Assembly: GCA_964632355.1 (NCBI GenBank)
Contig: CAZWBW010000085.1
Span: 1 to 11,875 of the forward strand
Origin: JALOAP01 sp964632355
GTDB taxonomy: Bacteria > Chloroflexota > Dehalococcoidia > Tepidiformales > Tepidiformaceae
Reading direction: 5' to 3'
DNA: 11,875 bases
Shown: positions 6,286 through 11,875 of the stretch, one piece after another
Numbering within the stretch: position 1 is the stretch's first letter
How the letters are laid out: each line of letters begins with the position of its first letter
Translations under genes and position numbers: made by a program
Notes under the pieces: generated by a model
What the model was told of the DNA's origin: nothing
What the model saw: the letters and a program-made list of their open reading frames with translations, nothing else
The model's database searches: none

Positions 6286-6309
6286 CGGGCCGCCCAAACG
6301 GGCGGCCCG
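6286..6309 (-). terminator. Terminator-like hairpin after the dCache receptor gene
   Basis: CGGGCCGCCC (6286-6295) and GGGCGGCCCG (6300-6309) form a perfect ten-pair stem with loop AAAC (GTTT on the minus strand), 28 bp past the stop codon at 6338-6340. No U-tract follows on the minus strand (TCCTCGTG). The stem is very stable, so it is the best candidate 3' end of the receptor mRNA. Confidence 0.55.
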
Positions 6310-6337
6310 CACCGGAGGTAGCGGTTCGCAGCGGAGG

Positions 6338-8749
6338 TTAGGAGAGCTGGAAGCGCTGCACCATCGCGCGGAGCTGGTCGGCGGTGGCGGCGAGCTCCTG
6401 GGCCTGGGCCGAAACCTGGGCCACCTGCGCGGACATCTCTTCGGCCGAAGCCGACACTTCCTGCGTCGATGCGCCGTTTTGCTGGGCGACGGCCGCGATG
6501 GACTGCATGGCCTGGGCCACCTGGTCGGCCTGCGCGGCCATCTGCTGGGTCGCCGAGGCGTTCTCTTCGACGGCGGCGACGATGCTGCGCATGGTTTCGA
6601 CCACGCGTTCGGCGTCGGGCGCCATGGCGGTGGCGGCTTCGGCGATGGCCTGCATGCGGGTGGCCGCGACATCGACGGCTTCGAGGATGTCGCCGAGGGC
6701 TTCGGCGGCGCGGCGGGCCTGGATCGAGCCGGACTCGACGCGCTCGGAGCCGCTCTGCATCGCCGTCACGGCGGCGGTGGTGCCGCGCTGGATCTCGGTG
6801 ATGAGCTCGGCGATGGCGCGGGTCTCGCCCTGGCTGCGTTCGGCGAGCTTCCGCACTTCATCGGCGACGACGGCGAAGCCCCGTCCCTGTTCGCCTGCGC
6901 GGGCGGCTTCGATGGCCGCGTTGAGGGCGAGCAGGTTCGTCTGTTCGGCGATTTCGTTGATGGTTTCGACGACGAGGCCGATGCGTTCGCTGAGCTGCCC
7001 GAGCTCCTCGACGCGGGAGGCTGCCTGGAGCACCACTTCGCGGATGGCTTCCATGCCCTCGGTGGCTTCGCGGACGGCGTCGCTGCCGATGGCGGCGGCG
7101 CTGCGGGTCTGTTCGCCCGCGGCGGCGGCTTCGTTGGCGTTATCGGCCACGCGCTGGACGCGCTGCGCCATGAGGGTGGTGGTTTCGGTGGCGGCGGTCA
7201 CTTCGCGCGCCTGTTCGGTGGCGTTGCGGGCAACCTGGTCGATGGCGGCATTGAGCTCGGCGATGGCGGCCGTCGTGGTCTGGGCCGCGCCAGCGGTCTC
7301 CTGTGCACCGGCGGCGATGCCCTGCATGGCGGCGCTCACCTGTTGCACTGCCGCGCCGGTCTGGGTTGCGGCCGAACCGAGTTCGCCCGAGACGTTCGCT
7401 ACGCCAACGGCGGACTGGCTCACCGCACCGACCATCTCGCGGAGGTTGGCGTTCATCCGCTGGAAGGCGAAGCCGAGGCGGTCGCGCTTCGACCGGGGGC
7501 GCACCTGGCGGGTGAGGTCGCCGGCAGCGATGGCGTCGGCCGCGCCGGCCATCTCCTTCAGGTAGGCGGTCATGTCGCGGAAGGCGGCCGCGGTCTGGCC
7601 TACTTCGTCCCTGTCCTTCACGCGGACGTCGACGTCGAGGTCGCCCTGGGCGATCTGGGCGGCGGCACCGGCGAGTTCGCGGATGGGGCGCGAGAACCGG
7701 GTAGCGACGACGAAGACGACAGCGGCGGTGGCGATCACGGTCACTGCCCCGGCGCCAACGAGGGCGCCCTGGAGCTTCTTCACGGGCGCCAGGATCTCGC
7801 TTTCGGGCGCGGCAACGACGATGCCCCAGTTGCCGGTCTTCACGGGCGCGAAGTTCATCACCGTCTTCTTGCCGGTGTGCGGGTCCTTTGTGATGATGCG
7901 GCCTTCCCTCCCCTCGGCGATGGCTTCGGCCATCTTCACGAGGGAGTCGTTGCCGGTCTCGATGCCCCACTGCGAGAGCGTCTTCGTGCCGATGAGCGAC
8001 TTATCGGGGTGGCTGACGATGGTGCCGTCGGCGCTCACCATGAAGGCGTAGCCGGTATCGAACACCTTCACCTGGCTGACGGCGTCGTCGACCACCTGGA
8101 GCGAGATATCGACGCCAGCGATGCCGACGAATTCGCCATTGCGAATGATGGGCGAGACGAGGCTCGTCATGAGGACGTTTTCGTAGAGGGTCGGCTCGGA
8201 GAAGAAGTCGGCCAGGGTCTGCTTCGGCACCTGGTAATAGGCCATGGTGTCGTAGTCCTTGAGCGGGTCGAGCTGGACCTGGCCTGAGAGGCGATTGACG
8301 TAGGGGATGAATCGGCCGGTCCCGTCGTGCCCCTGGCCAACCTTGTACGCGTAGTCGCGTGCGTCGAACTCGTTTGGTTCGAAGCCGAGGTAGACGCCGA
8401 GGATGTTGGGGTCGGCCTCGAGCAGGCTGTGGAGCATGCGGGTGACTTCGGTCCGGCTGGTGCCCTGGTAGTTGACCATGAGTTCGGCGAGCGTCTTCGC
8501 CTTGGCCTTGTTTTCGCGCACCATGGCGTCGAACTGGCTCGAGTAGTTCCGTGCGACTTCGGCGGATGTATCGAATGCCTGGTCGCGCTGGGCGCGCGTT
8601 GCCATCGTGATGCCGATGACGACGGTGAGCCCGAGCGCCAGCACGACGATCGGGAGCACCTGGACGAGCATTTTTGCGCGCACCGAACGGATGCCTCTGA
8701 GCTGCATGATGTCGCGAACTTTCCGGGCATGCTGGACCAATTCCTTCAT
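6338..8749 (-). CDS. Methyl-accepting chemotaxis protein with dCache-like sensor
   Basis: An 803-residue chemoreceptor. TM1 is about 27-50, preceded by a basic cytoplasmic tail. A long extracytoplasmic region (51-328) looks like a double-Cache domain (PF02743): a long helix (55-112), then PNILGVYLGFEPN (114-126), a PIIRNGEFVGIAGVDISL strand-turn (200-217) and, in the distal module, FDTGYAFMVSADGTIVSHPD (230-249). TM2 is about 329-350. HAMP (352-400) and a second HAMP-like unit (401-440, AAGDLTRQVRPRS) lead to the signalling coiled coil with tip INEIAEQTNLLALNAAIEAA to ADEVRKLAERS (597-639). The amino-acid-binding R-x-W-Y signature of many dCache receptors is not evident (TMAYYQVPK instead), so the ligand is not predicted. 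No CheR-tether pentapeptide is at the C-terminus. ATG 8749 is chosen for SD GAGGGAAG; the longer upstream frame overlaps the divergent thioesterase gene. Confidence 0.94.
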   Translation of the reverse strand: MKELVQHARKVRDIMQLRGIRSVRAKMLVQVLPIVVLALGLTVVIGITMATRAQRDQAFDTSAEVARNYSSQFDAMVRENKAKAKTLAELMVNYQGTSRTEVTRMLHSLLEADPNILGVYLGFEPNEFDARDYAYKVGQGHDGTGRFIPYVNRLSGQVQLDPLKDYDTMAYYQVPKQTLADFFSEPTLYENVLMTSLVSPIIRNGEFVGIAGVDISLQVVDDAVSQVKVFDTGYAFMVSADGTIVSHPDKSLIGTKTLSQWGIETGNDSLVKMAEAIAEGREGRIITKDPHTGKKTVMNFAPVKTGNWGIVVAAPESEILAPVKKLQGALVGAGAVTVIATAAVVFVVATRFSRPIRELAGAAAQIAQGDLDVDVRVKDRDEVGQTAAAFRDMTAYLKEMAGAADAIAAGDLTRQVRPRSKRDRLGFAFQRMNANLREMVGAVSQSAVGVANVSGELGSAATQTGAAVQQVSAAMQGIAAGAQETAGAAQTTTAAIAELNAAIDQVARNATEQAREVTAATETTTLMAQRVQRVADNANEAAAAGEQTRSAAAIGSDAVREATEGMEAIREVVLQAASRVEELGQLSERIGLVVETINEIAEQTNLLALNAAIEAARAGEQGRGFAVVADEVRKLAERSQGETRAIAELITEIQRGTTAAVTAMQSGSERVESGSIQARRAAEALGDILEAVDVAATRMQAIAEAATAMAPDAERVVETMRSIVAAVEENASATQQMAAQADQVAQAMQSIAAVAQQNGASTQEVSASAEEMSAQVAQVSAQAQELAATADQLRAMVQRFQLS

Positions 8750-8752
8750 CTT

Positions 8753-8807
8753 CTTCCCTCGATGGTTCTCACCCGCGAACCGGGTCATTACGAGCATCGA
8801 AGGGAAG
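8753..8807 (-). promoter_or_regulatory. Leader hairpin sequestering the Shine-Dalgarno of the dCache receptor gene
   Basis: In the minus-strand RNA the 5' arm CUUCCCUUCGAUG (8807-8795) pairs with the 3' arm CAUCGAGGGAAG (8764-8753): twelve pairs and one bulged U. The loop nests CUC/GAG and ACCCG/CGGGU stems. The 3' arm contains the whole SD (GAGGGAAG), 3 nt before the AUG, so the folded leader should hinder ribosome binding. It is a possible cis-acting translational switch, or alternatively a DNA operator for the divergent genes. It matches no riboswitch class I know. Confidence 0.55.
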
Positions 8808-8874
8808 CGCGCGGGCTGAAGTGGGAAGAACCCTGAGCGGGGCTGAAGATCCGCGACGGAAAGGGATAGCGCGG

Positions 8875-8887
8875 TACGATACGTCCC
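8875..8887 (+). promoter_or_regulatory. Candidate -10 of a leaderless thioesterase mRNA
   Basis: GGTACGAT puts a TANNNT hexamer (8875-8880) just 7 nt before the ATG at 8888. There is no SD in the 20 nt before the start, so transcription probably begins at or next to the ATG. A very similar GGTACGCT lies 6 nt before the GatD start. No clear -35 is seen. Confidence 0.4.
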
Positions 8888-9577
8888 ATGGAGCAACCGG
8901 AAGAATCGAGACCCAGGCGGCGCCTGGAATGGACACCAGATGCGAAGCCACCAGAAGGCCAGCGCGCAGCACTCCACCGGCTCGCGAACGCGCTTCGGCG
9001 GACGATGGTGGCGCTCATGGACACCAATGCGTCGGAGGAGGAACTGAACGCGGCGGCCGAGGCTGCCGAACGCTTCGCGACGCGGCTCGAGGAAGGACCG
9101 CGCGGGCGGGCGCAGTGGGGCTATGCCGAAAGCGCCATCGCGGGCAGGTCCGACGCCTCGTTCGACAACAGCCCGTTGCTCGGGCACGGCAACCCCATCG
9201 CCCCACCGATTCACACGAAGGTGGTGGGCAACACCATCGAAGCGCGGGTGACGTTCCCGATCACGTACGAGGGCCCGCCGGGCTGTGTGCACGGGGGCTT
9301 CGTGGCCGCGGCATTCGACGAAGTGCTCGGCGTGGTGCAGTCGCTGGGGGGCAACCCGGGCATGACGGGCACCCTGGTCGTTCGCTACAGGCGGCCAACA
9401 CCGCTGTACACGGAGCTCGTGATCAAGGGCCGCGTCGAACGGATCGAAGGGCGGAAGATCTTCACGGCGGGCGAGCTGTACGCGGGCGACACGCTCTGCG
9501 CCGAAGTGGAGGCGGTGTTCATCTCGGTGGGACGCGAGCGGTTCCAGGAGATGGCGAAGCTGCGCGAGGTCCCGTAG
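8888..9577 (+). CDS. PaaI/THEM4-like hotdog-fold acyl-CoA thioesterase
   Basis: A 229-residue protein whose C-terminal half (about 105-215) is a single hotdog domain (PF03061-like). The diagnostic motif is GPPGCVHGGFVAAAFDEVLG (129-148): HGG at 135-137 and the acidic pair D144/E145 on the central helix. This is the pattern of PaaI and THEM4/5-type thioesterases. TGTLVVRYRRPTPL (160-173) is the usual following strand with a Thr near the active site. It should hydrolyse acyl-CoA or another thioester, probably as a dimer or tetramer. The first 100 residues are a charged, helical extension (35-68 likely coiled) not part of the hotdog. ATG 8888 has no SD but a -10-like box directly upstream, suggesting a leaderless start. 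It is divergent from the dCache receptor and 4 nt from the RNase HI gene. Substrate unknown. Confidence 0.88.
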   Translation: MEQPEESRPRRRLEWTPDAKPPEGQRAALHRLANALRRTMVALMDTNASEEELNAAAEAAERFATRLEEGPRGRAQWGYAESAIAGRSDASFDNSPLLGHGNPIAPPIHTKVVGNTIEARVTFPITYEGPPGCVHGGFVAAAFDEVLGVVQSLGGNPGMTGTLVVRYRRPTPLYTELVIKGRVERIEGRKIFTAGELYAGDTLCAEVEAVFISVGRERFQEMAKLREVP

Positions 9578-9581
9578 CGTC

Positions 9582-10070
9582 GTGACGAGTACCGGGGCGG
9601 CTGCGAAGCCGCTCGTTCATATCTACTGCGATGGCGCCTGTTCGCCGAACCCGGGGATCGGCGGGTGGGGCGCGGTGCTCATCGCGCCGGAGCATGGCAA
9701 CTACCGCCGCGAGCTTTCGGGCGCCGAGCCGGACACGACGAACAACCGGATGGAGCTCATGGGCGCCATCATGGCGTTGCGCGCGCTCAAGCGGCCGTCG
9801 CGGGTGGTGGTGCACACCGATTCGCTGTACCTGCGGAACGCGTTCGAAAAGCGGTGGTTGGACGCGTGGCAGCGGAACGGCTGGCGCACGGCGCAGAAGC
9901 AGCCGGTGCTCAACCAGGACCTGTGGCGTGAGTTGCTCGAGCTTTCGGCGCAGCACGAGATCGAATGGCGCTGGGTTCGCGGCCACGCCGGCCACGAGGA
10001 GAACGAGCGGTGCGACGCGCTGGCCGTTGCGGCGCGCCTGGAGCTGGCGGCGAAGCTGAGCCGCGGGTAA
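9582..10070 (+). CDS. rnhA: Ribonuclease HI
   Basis: A 162-residue RNase HI that cleaves the RNA strand of RNA-DNA hybrids, removing Okazaki primers and R-loops in the cytoplasm. All catalytic residues are present: D17 in YCDGACSPNPGIGGWG (15-30), E58 in NNRMEL (54-59), D80 in HTDSLYL (78-84) and D145 in NERCDALA (141-148). H135 in RGHAGHEENERCD corresponds to the flexible-loop His124 of the E. coli enzyme. The basic-protrusion region (KRWLDAWQRNGWRTAQKQPV, 90-109) is also present, so it is the E. coli-like long form. Length is typical (E. coli 155). The start is GTG 9582, 4 nt after the thioesterase stop; GAGG (9565-9568) is a distant SD, and coupling to the upstream gene is likely. A hairpin spans the stop codon. 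Confidence 0.95.
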   Translation: MTSTGAAAKPLVHIYCDGACSPNPGIGGWGAVLIAPEHGNYRRELSGAEPDTTNNRMELMGAIMALRALKRPSRVVVHTDSLYLRNAFEKRWLDAWQRNGWRTAQKQPVLNQDLWRELLELSAQHEIEWRWVRGHAGHEENERCDALAVAARLELAAKLSRG

Positions 10071-10078
10071 ACCCCGCG
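10062..10078 (+). terminator. Hairpin spanning the rnhA stop codon
   Basis: CGCGGG (10062-10067) and CCCGCG (10073-10078) form a perfect six-pair GC stem with loop TAAAC, which contains the TAA stop codon. Bases after it (CTTACC) are not a T-run. It could end the thioesterase-rnhA transcript or protect its 3' end. Confidence 0.35.
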
Positions 10079-10228
10079 CTTACCGGCTGGCGCGAACCGT
10101 TACGTAGGATGCGCGTTCTTTCAACCTTTCTCTGGAAACTGAGCCAAAGTCAGCCGGCAGACGTAGAACCATGTAGACCCCGCACAACCCCCATGGGGTA
10201 CTGGCCGGAGCAGAAGAGGTTGGCTAGC

Positions 10229-10489
10229 ATGAATTCGATGACCGAAAAATTTGATGAAGGTTCCCAACCTCCATTGCGTAACGCTGAACTGGGCTCGCTC
10301 CTCCGCTGCAACCGCTGCAAGTTGAGCTACCTGCCCCAGAAGTCGACGAGCGCGCTGAAGCTCACGTACTGCAGCTTCCTCTGCGAACTCGGCGACCTGG
10401 GCTTTAGCATGGCGGGCCTGGAGCACATGGAGTTGCGCAAGCCCGACCGCGGCGAGGAGCAGGAGTCGGAGCCGGTCGCAGCGCAGTAG
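10229..10489 (+). CDS. Small four-cysteine protein, probably zinc-binding
   Basis: An 86-residue protein I cannot assign to a named family. It has a polar N-terminus, then RCNRC (C27, C30) and, 18 residues on, YCSFLC (C48, C52). A CxxC...CxxxC spacing like this normally binds one zinc ion in a ribbon or treble-clef knuckle, and YCSxxC recalls YacG/TRASH-type knuckles. The segment after it (ELGDLGFSMAGLEHMELR, 53-70) is likely an amphipathic helix, and the tail is acidic. ATG 10229 is preferred because AGAAGAGG (10212-10219) is a suitable SD; an in-frame ATG at 10193 lacks one and would add a 12-residue tail. It stands alone, 158 bp after rnhA and convergent with the dioxygenase gene. A nucleic-acid or protein adaptor role is only inference. 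The GC-poorer codons at its 5' end (GAAAAATTTGATGAAGG) help initiation. Confidence 0.75.
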   Translation: MNSMTEKFDEGSQPPLRNAELGSLLRCNRCKLSYLPQKSTSALKLTYCSFLCELGDLGFSMAGLEHMELRKPDRGEEQESEPVAAQ

Positions 10490-10503
10490 CTGCGAGCCTG
10501 CCG

Positions 10504-10531
10504 ACCCGGGCATGAGCCGTTGGCTTCGGGT
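10504..10531. terminator. Imperfect hairpin between convergent genes
   Basis: ACCCG (10504-10508) pairs with CGGGT (10527-10531) and AGCC (10515-10518) with GGCT (10522-10525), separated by an asymmetric internal loop. It lies in the 72-bp gap between the convergent zinc-protein and dioxygenase genes, where a shared terminator is expected. There is no T-run on either side. Confidence 0.25.
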
Positions 10532-10561
10532 TGCCAGCGGCGCGGTGAAGTGTATCCCCCG

Positions 10562-11338
10562 TTACTGGCCTCCGAGCGCCTTCAACGGGTGCTGGCCATC
10601 GACCTGGCCCACGAATTGCGGATAGAGGCTGTATCCCAGGAGTTCCTGCAGGCTGCGCGGGAGCTGCCGAACGGTTTCACGCGGGACAGCCAGGTACTGG
10701 TTCTCCTGCTGGCGTAGCCAGCTCACGACGTATTCGAGGATGACGCCGAGGCGCGGGCGGTCGGTGGTGTTCGCGCCACCGCCATGGAACACGCTGCCCA
10801 GGAAGAACATCACGGAGCCGGCGGGCATCACGGCGCGTTCGGTGATGGCGCCCGGTTCGGGCCGGCGGTCGACCCACTTGTGGCTCCCCGGGATGACATG
10901 CGTGGCCCCGTTTGCTTCGGTGAAGTCGTCGATGGCCCACATGGTGTTCACGACGAGTTCCGGGTGCGGGGGCTTCAGCGGGTAGACGGAGTCGTCGCGG
11001 TGGAGCGGCTGAGCGGTTTCGCCCGGGCCGATCTGGATGGCCTGGGGGGCGCTGAGCTGGTAGTGCTCGAGCACCCGGTCGAGCACGCCGAGCACGAGCG
11101 GATGGGTGGCAGCATCGTCGAAGGCGCGGGTCTTCGCGAAGAGCGCGTAGATGCGCTGCGTCTGGAAGCCTTCGAAGTCGTTCCGGCCGGTGGGCGTTGC
11201 GCGGAGGATGGCCTGGAGCGCCTCTTTCTTCGCGCGCACCTCCCCGGGCGTGAGCACCCCTTCGACGATGGCGTAGCCATCGGCTTCGAGCTGGTCGCAC
11301 ACCTGGTCGACTGTCGCGGACGCGGTCAGGTTCCCCAT
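10562..11338 (-). CDS. PhyH-family Fe(II)/2-oxoglutarate-dependent dioxygenase
   Basis: A 258-residue phytanoyl-CoA dioxygenase-like enzyme (PF05721). The metal triad is visible: H113 and D115 in PLHRDD (111-116) and H185 in VFHGGGANTTDRPR (183-196); R196, eleven residues after H185, is the expected 2-oxoglutarate anchor. GATHVIPGSHKW (144-155) and MPAGSVMFFLGSVFHG (171-186) are characteristic of the double-stranded beta-helix. The N-terminal VDQVCDQLEADGYAIVEGVLTP (10-31) is the usual PhyH opening. Members hydroxylate small molecules, often acyl-CoAs or natural-product intermediates, with loss of CO2 from 2-oxoglutarate; the substrate here is unknown. ATG 11338 has an excellent SD (GAGGAGGGAA); the longer open frame upstream overlaps GatD and is spurious. 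The gene is divergent from gatD, 108 bp apart. Confidence 0.92.
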   Translation of the reverse strand: MGNLTASATVDQVCDQLEADGYAIVEGVLTPGEVRAKKEALQAILRATPTGRNDFEGFQTQRIYALFAKTRAFDDAATHPLVLGVLDRVLEHYQLSAPQAIQIGPGETAQPLHRDDSVYPLKPPHPELVVNTMWAIDDFTEANGATHVIPGSHKWVDRRPEPGAITERAVMPAGSVMFFLGSVFHGGGANTTDRPRLGVILEYVVSWLRQQENQYLAVPRETVRQLPRSLQELLGYSLYPQFVGQVDGQHPLKALGGQ

Positions 11339-11359
11339 GTCTTCCCTCCTCGCGCCGGG

Positions 11360-11388
11360 ACAGTACCTCCCCGGGCGGCGCCTGCCAA
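11360..11388 (-). promoter_or_regulatory. Candidate promoter of the PhyH-family gene
   Basis: On the minus strand TTGGCA (11388-11383) is five of six to the -35 consensus, with exactly 17 bp before TACTGT (11365-11360), a modest -10. The transcript would start near 11353, leaving a short leader that still contains the strong SD GAGGAGGGAA. Confidence 0.45.
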
Positions 11389-11434
11389 GATGAAACTCTC
11401 GTAACTGCCCCCGTTCGCTCCCGGTTCGATGCGG

Positions 11435-11446
11435 TACGCTGCGAAC
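11435..11446 (+). promoter_or_regulatory. Candidate -10 of a leaderless gatD mRNA
   Basis: GGTACGCT places a TANNNT hexamer (11435-11440) 6 nt before the ATG at 11447, with no SD between them. This is the geometry of a leaderless transcript and closely matches the box before the thioesterase gene. No convincing -35 is seen. Confidence 0.4.
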
Positions 11447-11875
11447 ATGTCCGACGCTGCTTCGAACCCGCGCTACCGCCTTCGCATCGCCCACCTCTAC
11501 CCGGACGTGATGAACATCTATGGCGACCGGGGGAACGTGATCGCGCTGCGGTACCGGTGCGAGGCGCGCGGGATTGCCGCCGAGGTGGTCGAAGTCGGCG
11601 TGGGGAGTGCGTTCGACCCGGCGGACTTCGACATCGTGCTCATGGGGGGCGGGCAGGACCGCGAACAGCGCCGCATCGCCGATGACCTTGTCGCGAAAGG
11701 ACCGGCGCTGCGGGCCGCGGTCGACGATGGGCTGCCGGCGCTGGCGGTGTGCGGCGGGTTCCAGCTGTGGGGCCACCGGTACGTGGACCACAACGGCGAC
11801 ACCATCCCGGGCATCGGCGTGTTCGACCTCGAAACGCGGCACCCCGGGCCGGTGGCCGACCGCTGCATCGGCGAT
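11447..11875 (+). CDS. gatD: Lipid II isoglutaminyl synthase, glutaminase subunit GatD (5' part, runs off the window)
   Basis: The first 143 codons of a class I glutamine amidotransferase of the CobB/CobQ-like GatD group. The N-terminus IAHLYPDVMNIYGDRGNVIAL (14-34) is the GatD signature, followed by the GGGQDREQ turn (67-74). The nucleophilic elbow is AVCGGFQLWGH (100-110), with catalytic C102. The C-terminal catalytic His lies beyond the window. With the Mur-ligase-like subunit MurT, GatD amidates D-Glu of the stem peptide in lipid II, using ammonia from Gln, in the cytoplasm. CobQ/CobB-type cobyrinate amidases are the alternative, but YPDxMNIYGDRGN favours GatD. MurT is not upstream here (the neighbour is a divergent dioxygenase), so it should be downstream or elsewhere. 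No SD precedes the ATG; a -10-like box suggests a leaderless mRNA. Confidence 0.9.
   Translation, partial: MSDAASNPRYRLRIAHLYPDVMNIYGDRGNVIALRYRCEARGIAAEVVEVGVGSAFDPADFDIVLMGGGQDREQRRIADDLVAKGPALRAAVDDGLPALAVCGGFQLWGHRYVDHNGDTIPGIGVFDLETRHPGPVADRCIGD

Larger units (their letters stand above)
5959..6337. other. 379-bp gene-free stretch between the two chemoreceptor genes
   Basis: No credible coding sequence is present; short open frames lack ribosome-binding sites and codon bias. Going against the genes' direction, it holds the SD and leader hairpin of the 4HB receptor, an AT-rich probable promoter patch (6091-6150), the heptamer array and 25-bp repeat copy 2 (6174-6235), and a terminator-like hairpin after the dCache receptor gene (6286-6309). 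The two receptor genes are therefore probably separate transcription units. Confidence 0.7.

Noticed and set aside
6149..8287. A 712-codon plus-strand open frame opposite the dCache receptor gene, Gly/Asp/His-rich
   Set aside because: It is antisense to a well-supported chemoreceptor; composition (repeated GGG/DG/LG) is what the complementary strand of Ala/Gln-rich coiled-coil codons gives. No SD and no recognisable domain.
8750..9292. N-terminal extension of the dCache receptor by 181 codons
   Set aside because: It overlaps the thioesterase gene on the other strand, contains non-receptor-like sequence, and the ATG at 8749 has its own SD.
10189..10198. CCCCATGGGG palindrome upstream of the small cysteine protein
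   Set aside because: Ten-base palindromes of this kind are frequent in GC-rich DNA; it cannot form a hairpin with a usable loop and has no other support.
9965..10228. Longer start for the small cysteine protein, overlapping rnhA
   Set aside because: The extension is an out-of-frame read of the rnhA 3' end and intergenic DNA; the ATG at 10229 has a well-placed SD.
11339..11842. N-terminal extension of the PhyH open frame by 168 codons
   Set aside because: It would run antisense through gatD and bypass the strong SD GAGGAGGGAA directly before the ATG at 11338.

Overview
The window is GC-rich bacterial chromosome (most third codon positions are G or C; long antisense open frames are shadows of this). 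I see no tRNA, rRNA, CRISPR array, insertion sequence or phage gene. The gene mix points to a high-GC, metabolically versatile, chemotactic bacterium: a GatD-type lipid II glutaminase, an APH-like kinase paired with a DUF6285-like protein, an epoxide-hydrolase-like enzyme, a PhyH dioxygenase and two chemoreceptors. I lean towards Chloroflexota, but this is inference; an actinobacterial-like lineage is not excluded.

Layout. (1) 24-953, minus: TVP38/TMEM64 (VTT) membrane protein. (2) 1101-3708, plus: a probable operon of an APH-family phosphotransferase, a DUF6285-like protein (1-nt gap) and an alpha/beta-fold epoxide hydrolase (66-nt gap containing a hairpin). (3) 3709-3960: convergent intergenic region with short repeats and a strong 32-bp inverted repeat. 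(4) 3961-8749, minus: two methyl-accepting chemotaxis proteins (MCPs), the first with a four-helix-bundle-like sensor, the second with a dCache-like sensor. They are separated by a 379-bp gene-free stretch holding a terminator-like hairpin, an array of degenerate 7-bp repeats and an AT-rich putative promoter. (5) 8888-10070, plus: hotdog thioesterase followed closely by RNase HI. (6) 10229-10489, plus: small four-cysteine, probably zinc-binding protein. (7) 10562-11338, minus: PhyH-type Fe(II)/2-oxoglutarate dioxygenase. (8) 11447 to the window end, plus: 5' part of the GatD glutaminase gene.

Functionally the window is a patchwork. Region 2 looks like catabolism or activation of small organic or acyl compounds, region 4 is sensory input to a chemotaxis array, region 5 combines acyl-CoA hydrolysis with R-loop/RNA primer removal, and region 8 is peptidoglycan amidation. 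No clearly new multi-gene defence or mobile system is visible. The most interesting non-coding signals are a long leader hairpin that buries the ribosome-binding site of the dCache receptor gene, a heptamer-repeat family lying after two genes in the same relative orientation, and apparently leaderless starts at two genes that share a GGTACGMT box.
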